Part shown: piece by piece, positions 57,905 to 64,000 of the stretch
Numbering within the stretch: the stretch's first letter is position 1
Layout of the letters: the number at the start of each line of letters is the position of its first letter
The notes under the pieces: generated by a model
Databases searched by the model: none
What the model saw: the letters and a program-made list of their open reading frames with translations, nothing else
What the model was told of the DNA's origin: nothing
From: Verrucomicrobiota bacterium
Lineage (GTDB): Bacteria > Verrucomicrobiota > Lentisphaeria > JABSQK01 > JAJFLO01
Reading direction: 5' to 3'
DNA: 64,000 nucleotides
Assembly (NCBI GenBank): GCA_021772615.1
Contig: JAJFLQ010000142.1
Span: forward strand, 24,779 to 88,778
Made by a program: the position numbers and the translations under genes

Positions 57905-60900
57905 TTAGCCGGCACCCGACGCACCAATGTACTTTTTCAGCAGCTTGAAGAGCTGCTTGCTCTGGATCGGCTTGGCTACGTGTTCGTTGCATCCGGCGTC
58001 GAGACACGTCTGCTTGAATTCATTTCCGGCATTGGCTGTCAGGGCGATGATAGGTATATCCGAGAAGTCCGGCAACGAGCGAAGAATGCGCGTCGCTTCA
58101 AGGCCGTCCATGACCGGCATACTGATGTCCATGAGGATCAAATCCGGTTTATTTGGCTTTGCAAGTTCCACCACCTCCTGCCCATTTCGGGCGACAATGA
58201 CCTTGTGCTTGTGTATGCTCAACATCTCCAAAAGCATGGCGAGATTCGTCTCATTGTCTTCCGCGACAAGAATTCGGCGGCTCGGCATCAGCCGGAAGCG
58301 GTCGCTCTTGGGGCCTTGATCCGTCGCTTTATTCGCGGGCGTCGAAATCGGCAGCGTGAACCAGAATGTACTGCCGTCCCCAAGTGTGCTCGAGACGCCG
58401 ATTGCGCCGCCGTGCATCTGCACCAATCGCTTGGTGAGCGCCAGTCCGATCCCGGTACCGCCAAGTTGCTCGTCACGTATTCGATCTGCCTGGTGAAACT
58501 CCGAGAAAATCTTTGCGTGTTCAGATGCCTCAATGCCGATCCCCGTGTCCGATACCGCAACACGTACCTGCCCGGATCCGTTCAACGCGGCGACGACACG
58601 GATCGAGCCGCATTCCGGCGTATATTTCACGGCATTCGAAAGTAGATTAAGCATGATCTGATTGAATTTACGCCTGTCCGCGGTAATCGATGTCAGTTGT
58701 GGATCGATATCGGTCTCGACTTTAAGTTGTTTTTTCCGGAACTGACTGCTAAGCATGCTTACCGATTGGTTCACGACCAGCCCCGGCGGGAACTCTTCGA
58801 TCTCAATCTCCATCGCGCCGGCGTCAATGCGTGCGAGATCCAGAAGATCTGAAATCAACTCGAGCAGATGCTGGCCGTTCTTTTCGATGCGATCGACATA
58901 CGATTCCTGTGTTTGATTTAACAATCCATAGAACTGGCCTGCAAGCAGATCTGTAAATCCAAGAATGGCGTTCAACGGGGTTCTCAATTCATGGCTCATC
59001 GACGACAAGAAGCGATTCTTATGCTTGTTCGCCTCATTGAGAAACAAATTTGCCTTTTCCAGCTCCTCGAGTGATTCGCGAAACCGTTCCTCGGCGGCGA
59101 CGCGCTCACTCACTTGCTGCTGGAGTTCGTAATTGGCCAGCGTCAATTCCGACGTACGGACACGAACCTGCTCCTCAAGCGTGTCGTGTGCCCGCCGCAA
59201 CGCAGCTTCGGCGCGCCGGCGCTGGAGAAACAATCCAATCATATCCGCTGCGGTTCGCAGCAGCATCACCTGGTATTCGTCCCACTCCCGCTCATGGAGG
59301 CAATCGTCGAAGCCGATAAAGCCATGCCATGTGCCCTCCACATTGATCGGAAATACAAGAATCGACTGAATTTGCCGCGGTGTGAGCACGGCCTGGTCTG
59401 CCTCCGGCATCCAGCGCACGATGCCGCTGTACCGTTCGCCCTGCGACAGATTCTCCCGCCACAATTCGGATAATTCCGCGTACGGTAATTTCTGAAGTAA
59501 CGGGTCATGCTTCATAGTCTTGATACCCTGGGCACATGTTTCCGCGATCTGCCGTGCGCACAGCCGCAGATCCTCGTCGTCGAAATTTTCAAACACATAC
59601 ACCCTGCTGACAGCGGAGGCTTCGAGCAGCGCTTCAAGCGACGCGGCGATGACGGATTTGAATCCAGTCTGACTCAGCAGGATGCGCGAGCACGAGGCGA
59701 TTGCGCTCTCGTAACGCAGGCGAATAATCCGTTCTTCCTCCGACTGCTTGGCCTCTGTGACGTCCTGGATCAGAACGATTATGCCGATGATCTTGCCGGT
59801 CTGGTCACGGTGCGGATACTTGTCGGCCTGGATCCAGCGCCTCTCCGCCGACTCCATGCCCAGACACTCAATACATCCGAGCATCGGTGATCCCGTGCGA
59901 ATAACCTCCAGGTCTTCACTGTAGTATTTTTTCGCTTCATCCGGATACCATTTGGCGGTTTCCGTTCCTGCCATGTCTTCCGGATTCACGCCGTGTCGCA
60001 AAGATACGGCCCGGTTTACGCGGATTATGCGATTCTCGGTGTCCTTATATAAGAGCATCGCCGGCATAGCGTCAATAATCATCTGCAATTCATCGCGATT
60101 CCTGGCCAATTCCTGCTCCATTCGTTGCCGGACATCAATCTCCTGCCGCAGCTTCTCGTTGCTTCGGCTCAGCTCCATCGTTCGTGTCCGGACCCGACGT
60201 TCAAGATCTTCTGCGGCGCTGCGCATGGCTTTTTCGTTTTTCTCCAGCTCGGTTGCGTCCCGCCCCACCCAGACGGTGCCGCAAAGCTTTTTCTGTTCAT
60301 CAAGAATCTCATTCCACGAGATACTCATGGGAATACGCTTACGGTCGGCGGCAATGTAAGCGAGCCGAATGTCTGCAGGTGAGTCTTCGATGATCGGGGT
60401 CTTGATGGTTTCGGTTTTCTGCAATACCGAATTGTCGATGATCTTCGTGATATGCTTACCAACAATCTCCTGCTCGGCATATCCAAGCAACTCGAGCGTC
60501 GCCCGGTTAACACGTCGAATTCGATCCTTATTATCCACGACAATCAACGTGTCAATCATCGCATTGATAGCGGTTTCCGTGTAGCGCCACTGGATGATGG
60601 GGCTGTCCATGTCGCGCGTGAGGAAATCGATGCGACGGTGGAGCACGTCAAGCTCGCCGGCATCATCCGCGGCACGCATACAATCACGCCGCGCCGGATC
60701 CGCGACGAGGTCGGTCACCATCGAGTTTGCGCGCTGCACCGGAAGGGAAACCAGCCGTTTTATGACCATCAAGAGTGCCAACCCAACCAGACCAACTTTG
60801 ACGATGGACAGTGCGATGGTAGCGGAGAGATCCTGCCGGATTCGATCGAATATCAGCCCACGGTTCGTCGACAAAACAAAGCGACCGACAGCGGGCGGGT

Positions 60901-61324
60901 CCGATCCGCCGACATGTCGAAGGGTAAAATGGTGATCGTATGTGTGCGCAAACACGGCGAGCCACCGGGTCATGCGCGCGTCATCACGATCATCTGTCAC
61001 GGTTGCGATTCCACCGGCAGCATTCGTAACCCGAACCTCCAGGACCAGCGGATGGCGACATATCGCCTGCAAGACCATGTTGAGCCGGTAATCATCGCCG
61101 GCTGTCACAGCGGCAAGCATTTCGGTCTTATACGCAGATGCGATCTTGCGAATGTCCCCGTCTACCGTATACTTTTCCCGCATGAACCGGCGATGACATT
61201 CGCGGTACACCTGTCCACATTCGATCGCGGTCAGCAGACCGATAACCACGATGGTTATGCGTCCTGTCAGTGACACGCGACGCCGCCGCGCAGGTGTTGG
61301 TGCAGATTCGTCGTTGCCCTTCAT
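57905..61324 (-). CDS. Large membrane hybrid histidine kinase (PAS-PAS-GAF-HK-receiver)
   Basis: 1139 residues from the ATG at 61324, preceded by AGGA six bases away. Span 1 (ITIVVIGLLTAIECGQVY), an outside sensor region of about 130 residues, span 2 (IALSIVKVGLVGLALLMVI), HAMP-like linker, PAS (LIVVDNKDRIRRVNRATLEL), coiled helix, PAS (MLLYKDTENRIIRVNRAVSL), GAF (SRILLSQTGFKSVIAASLEA, IQSILVFPINVEGTWHGFIG), long coiled coil, HisKA MSHELRTPLNAILGFTDLL, HATPase (NLLSNAVKYTP, GTGIGLALTKRLVQ) and receiver (ILVAEDNETNLAML, LILMDISMPVMDGLEAT, VAKPIQ). Forty-eight bases after the Amt-kinase gene. Confidence 0.92.
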   Translation of the reverse strand: MKGNDESAPTPARRRRVSLTGRITIVVIGLLTAIECGQVYRECHRRFMREKYTVDGDIRKIASAYKTEMLAAVTAGDDYRLNMVLQAICRHPLVLEVRVTNAAGGIATVTDDRDDARMTRWLAVFAHTYDHHFTLRHVGGSDPPAVGRFVLSTNRGLIFDRIRQDLSATIALSIVKVGLVGLALLMVIKRLVSLPVQRANSMVTDLVADPARRDCMRAADDAGELDVLHRRIDFLTRDMDSPIIQWRYTETAINAMIDTLIVVDNKDRIRRVNRATLELLGYAEQEIVGKHITKIIDNSVLQKTETIKTPIIEDSPADIRLAYIAADRKRIPMSISWNEILDEQKKLCGTVWVGRDATELEKNEKAMRSAAEDLERRVRTRTMELSRSNEKLRQEIDVRQRMEQELARNRDELQMIIDAMPAMLLYKDTENRIIRVNRAVSLRHGVNPEDMAGTETAKWYPDEAKKYYSEDLEVIRTGSPMLGCIECLGMESAERRWIQADKYPHRDQTGKIIGIIVLIQDVTEAKQSEEERIIRLRYESAIASCSRILLSQTGFKSVIAASLEALLEASAVSRVYVFENFDDEDLRLCARQIAETCAQGIKTMKHDPLLQKLPYAELSELWRENLSQGERYSGIVRWMPEADQAVLTPRQIQSILVFPINVEGTWHGFIGFDDCLHEREWDEYQVMLLRTAADMIGLFLQRRRAEAALRRAHDTLEEQVRVRTSELTLANYELQQQVSERVAAEERFRESLEELEKANLFLNEANKHKNRFLSSMSHELRTPLNAILGFTDLLAGQFYGLLNQTQESYVDRIEKNGQHLLELISDLLDLARIDAGAMEIEIEEFPPGLVVNQSVSMLSSQFRKKQLKVETDIDPQLTSITADRRKFNQIMLNLLSNAVKYTPECGSIRVVAALNGSGQVRVAVSDTGIGIEASEHAKIFSEFHQADRIRDEQLGGTGIGLALTKRLVQMHGGAIGVSSTLGDGSTFWFTLPISTPANKATDQGPKSDRFRLMPSRRILVAEDNETNLAMLLEMLSIHKHKVIVARNGQEVVELAKPNKPDLILMDISMPVMDGLEATRILRSLPDFSDIPIIALTANAGNEFKQTCLDAGCNEHVAKPIQSKQLFKLLKKYIGASGAG

Positions 61325-61372
61325 CGTTTTCCTGCAGTGGGGGTTTCCGGCGCATAATTCGCTGCGCAATTT

Positions 61373-64000
61373 TCAGCGAGAATCAGAATCGCTCCCGGAT
61401 CCGCTGTCTTTATCCACCGGATCCAGCACGACGTCGCGACGGTCCAAAATTTGAGTGATCGTCCCCGCCTTACGCGCCGTAGCCGTTAACGGCAGCGTCA
61501 GCGTTACGGTAGTGCCGTTCCCGGGTGTCGACTCCACCTGTATGCGGCCCCGGTGTCTTTCTATAATCCCAAATGAAACGGACATGCCCAGACCAGTGCC
61601 CTCACCGACCGACTTGGTGGTGAAAAACGGATCAAATACCTTCGCTTTCACATCCGCTGCCATCCCGCAACCGTTGTCCGCGAAAGAAATCAACATGCGC
61701 CCATCGTCTATCCAGTTGCGAATAGCCAGACGCCCTGCGAGCGGCCCGCCTGCATTGTGCTGCTTGTGAAGAATTGCCTGACACGCATTAGCCGTGATGT
61801 TGAGAAATACCTGATTCAACTGATTCGGCCAGCATTCCAAGGATTCCCCGGTCATAAAATCGGTAACGAACTCTACATGCTCGCCGTACTGGGTCCTGGC
61901 AATTCGCAACATCGACTTGAGTCCATCGACAATATCCACGTGCTTCGTGACGGCATCGTCCAGACGCGAAAATGTGCGGAGATCTTCGACGATCGCCTTT
62001 ATTTGGGTACTGCCGTCGCCGATATCCTTGGCAAATTCAAACAGCCGCCCGAATTTCTTGTCAAACGATATCCGGATAGCATCATCGGCATCGTCACCTG
62101 CCAGGTCAAAAATAAACGTGCGGAATTTCTGTAGATCATCGACCATGCCGCGCGCGCTGACATGGATAAAATTGTTCGGGTTGTTTATCTCGTGGGCGAC
62201 GCCGGACACCATTGTTCCGAGACTTGCCACCTTCTCCGCCTGTATGAGTTGCGTTTGAGTATTCTTGAGCCGCAGGTGTTGGTCGTGGAGTTTGTCGTGT
62301 TGGGCCTGCAGCAGGTCGCGCGCACGCTGCAGGTCCTCTTCGACCTGTTTGCGGGCTGTGATATCGTGAAATGTTCCAATATAATACTCGGCCGATTCTG
62401 CGGCCACCGACGATACCGCCACCTCGACCGGAAAGCGGCAGTCAGCGGCACGACAGCCGGTCAATTCCTGATAGTAGCCGGCTTCTTCAATATCATTCAG
62501 AAGGCTCTTGACCTTCTCGGTGCCCGAATCAGACGTCGTACCTGCGGGCAGAACAATCAAATCGGCGATAGAACGACCGACGAGGTCGTCATGGCCCCGC
62601 TGGAAAATGGACGTCGCAGCCGGGTTCACCGAGTCTATACGCAGATCATGAGGCGAGAAGGTGATAATCGCATCGCGCGCGGTGTTCACAATCGCGTGCA
62701 TCCGGGTATGCGCCAGTTGCAGCGCCTGCATGACCAGGTTGTAACGATTTGCGATCTGCCCCACTTCCGTGAACGGCTCGACAGGTGCGCGTGAACTGAA
62801 GTCGCCGGTGCGAGCATGCTCGTCCATTGCCTGATACAGATCCAAGATCTCGGTGGACGCACCGTGCTCGGCAACGTTCAACCCAATACGTTCGTGCTCG
62901 GCAGTCACGCGCAGCGGGAATATCCGGTTCAAGATATTCAGTACGATATAGCTGGTGCCGAAAACCCAAAAGAAACACGCGAGAATACCCACAATCTGAG
63001 CTTGCAGCTGCTGCATCGGCCCGATGCCGTTGTCCAGTAGTGCCGGCTTTCCCAGGACAGCGACGGCAAGCGTGCCCCAGACGCCGGCGCCGAGGTGTAC
63101 GGGAATCGCACTCACGGCATCGTCGATCCGCAACCGAATGAGTAACATGTCGATACACAACACCACGACTGCAGCAAAACCGCCAATGACCACAGCCGAC
63201 GCGCTGCTGACGACGTGGCAGCCGGCAGTGATGGCGACAAGCCCGCCGAGTGTGCCGTTCATTGCCCATTTGATTTCGGCGCGGCGGCGAAAACACCAGC
63301 CGAGAAAAAGCGAAGCCAACAGTCCGGACATACCGGACAACATCGTGTTTGACAATACCACCGGAATCCGATGATCGAAGCCGCCGAAACCGCCACCGTT
63401 AAACCCGATCCACCCCTTGGCCAGCAACAGAACGCCGACCATCGCTACGGGCAGGTTAAAACCGGGAACGTCCCGCGCTCCGTCTTCCGTAAATCGACCA
63501 TGCCGCGGACCGATGACCAACACGGCGGCGAGTGCCAGCCAGCCGCCCACACTATGCACGGCGGTGGCGCCGGCGAAATCCACGAAATGACGTTTGCCCA
63601 ACCACCCCACCGCATCACCGGCCGGCATGCCGTTCCACGCCCAATGGCCGAATACCGGATAGACGATACTCGATGACAGTACCGCGATGATAAGATAACT
63701 GCCGAACCGCATGCGTTCGGCTACAGCGCCGGACGTGATCGTCACGGCCGTGCCGCAGAACATCGCCTGATACATGAGGTAGACCACGAAATGCGGCGAC
63801 TTTCCTGTAAGGTCCGGCATAAAGTCGCTGGTGCCAAAGATACCCGCATGCGACGCTCCGAACATGATCGCGTAGCCGATAGACCAATATAGAATGATCG
63901 AAATACCAATGTCTGCGAGATTCTTTATCGCGACATTGATACTGTTCTTGTTGCGCGTAAGACCTGCCTCGAGACAAAGAAAACCGGCCTGCATGATGAA
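61373..64000 (-). CDS. Ammonium transporter-histidine kinase fusion (Amt-HK), 5' end missing
   Basis: 875 residues visible; the frame is open at 64000 (FIMQAGFLCLEAG), so only the N-terminal part of the first Amt helix is lost. Amt part to about residue 360: LMYQAMFCGTAVTITSGAVAERM, FGHWAWNG, the first pore His in ATAVHSVGGWLALAA, KGWIGFNGGGFGG, and the second pore His in IPVHLGAGVWGTLAVAVLG. Then a linker, PAS (AIITFSPHDLRIDSVNPAAT), HisKA SLGTMVSGVAHEINNPNNF and HATPase (LNITANACQAIL, DNGCGM, GTGLGMSVSFGII). Amt-HK fusions are known, e.g. from the anammox planctomycete Kuenenia, as ammonium sensors or transceptors. Twin pore histidines are kept. Confidence 0.93.
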   Translation of the reverse strand, partial: FIMQAGFLCLEAGLTRNKNSINVAIKNLADIGISIILYWSIGYAIMFGASHAGIFGTSDFMPDLTGKSPHFVVYLMYQAMFCGTAVTITSGAVAERMRFGSYLIIAVLSSSIVYPVFGHWAWNGMPAGDAVGWLGKRHFVDFAGATAVHSVGGWLALAAVLVIGPRHGRFTEDGARDVPGFNLPVAMVGVLLLAKGWIGFNGGGFGGFDHRIPVVLSNTMLSGMSGLLASLFLGWCFRRRAEIKWAMNGTLGGLVAITAGCHVVSSASAVVIGGFAAVVVLCIDMLLIRLRIDDAVSAIPVHLGAGVWGTLAVAVLGKPALLDNGIGPMQQLQAQIVGILACFFWVFGTSYIVLNILNRIFPLRVTAEHERIGLNVAEHGASTEILDLYQAMDEHARTGDFSSRAPVEPFTEVGQIANRYNLVMQALQLAHTRMHAIVNTARDAIITFSPHDLRIDSVNPAATSIFQRGHDDLVGRSIADLIVLPAGTTSDSGTEKVKSLLNDIEEAGYYQELTGCRAADCRFPVEVAVSSVAAESAEYYIGTFHDITARKQVEEDLQRARDLLQAQHDKLHDQHLRLKNTQTQLIQAEKVASLGTMVSGVAHEINNPNNFIHVSARGMVDDLQKFRTFIFDLAGDDADDAIRISFDKKFGRLFEFAKDIGDGSTQIKAIVEDLRTFSRLDDAVTKHVDIVDGLKSMLRIARTQYGEHVEFVTDFMTGESLECWPNQLNQVFLNITANACQAILHKQHNAGGPLAGRLAIRNWIDDGRMLISFADNGCGMAADVKAKVFDPFFTTKSVGEGTGLGMSVSFGIIERHRGRIQVESTPGNGTTVTLTLPLTATARKAGTITQILDRRDVVLDPVDKDSGSGSDSDSR

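Noticed and set aside
1..64000. tRNA, rRNA, CRISPR arrays, insertion sequences, phage or integrase genes
   Set aside because: No cloverleaf, regularly spaced repeat, transposase motif or attachment-type repeat was recognised in any gap or frame; absence was judged by eye only.

Overview
The window reads as a chromosomal segment of a Gram-negative, LPS-making bacterium, most likely from the PVC group and perhaps Lentisphaerota-like. This is an inference. It rests on Kdo/Lpt outer-membrane genes together with several membrane-anchored Ser/Thr kinases carrying HEAT-like repeats, many histidine kinases, and large pseudopilin-like proteins whose FTLLE-type N termini lack the usual preceding glycine. 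No rRNA or tRNA gene, insertion sequence, phage gene or CRISPR array was seen. Base composition was not computed.

Region 1 (1-14.5 kb) is mostly housekeeping. A tightly overlapping operon, kdsB(partial)-kdsA-kdsC-lptC-lptA-lptB, makes Kdo and builds the inner-membrane/periplasmic part of the LPS exporter. It is followed by hpf, rdgB, hemL and holB. Then come convergent hisI-hisG, a GT-C membrane glycosyltransferase, folC and a small secreted coiled-coil protein. Next is an unusual receiver-PATAN-degenerate GTPase-zinc ribbon protein, divergent from ftsQ.

Region 2 (14.7-22.3 kb) holds ftsQ and a haem pair. One of the pair is a HemC-SUMT-HemD fusion that lacks the third HemC domain; it overlaps hemB. 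A SUMF1-fold protein, a TraB/PrgY membrane protein and the overlapping efpL(yeiP)-crcB pair follow.

Region 3 (22.3-46 kb) is the most distinctive part: a pseudopilus/kinase island. On the minus strand it encodes three related Ser/Thr kinases, two sister membrane PAS histidine kinases, three large pseudopilin-like proteins and a membrane protein of unknown family. On the plus strand follow GspH-, GspI-, GspJ- and GspK-like minor pseudopilins. A GspE-type ATPase fused to a receiver domain and a second member of the unknown membrane family come next. The island ends with a tail-anchored protein carrying three zinc ribbons and three TMP-type repeats. No secretin, GspF or prepilin peptidase is present, so the machine, if real, is completed elsewhere. 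I regard this island as the best candidate for an undescribed phosphorylation-controlled pseudopilus or secretion system.

Region 4 (46-53.6 kb) holds ogt, a second GT-C glycosyltransferase, purine nucleoside phosphorylase, ffh and a repeat-rich LamG membrane protein. The LamG gene contains a G12 tract that could make it phase-variable.

Region 5 (53.6-64 kb) is a same-strand stack of five histidine kinases: an ammonium transporter-kinase fusion (cut by the window end), a large hybrid kinase and three receiver-first kinases. No DNA-binding response regulator is present.
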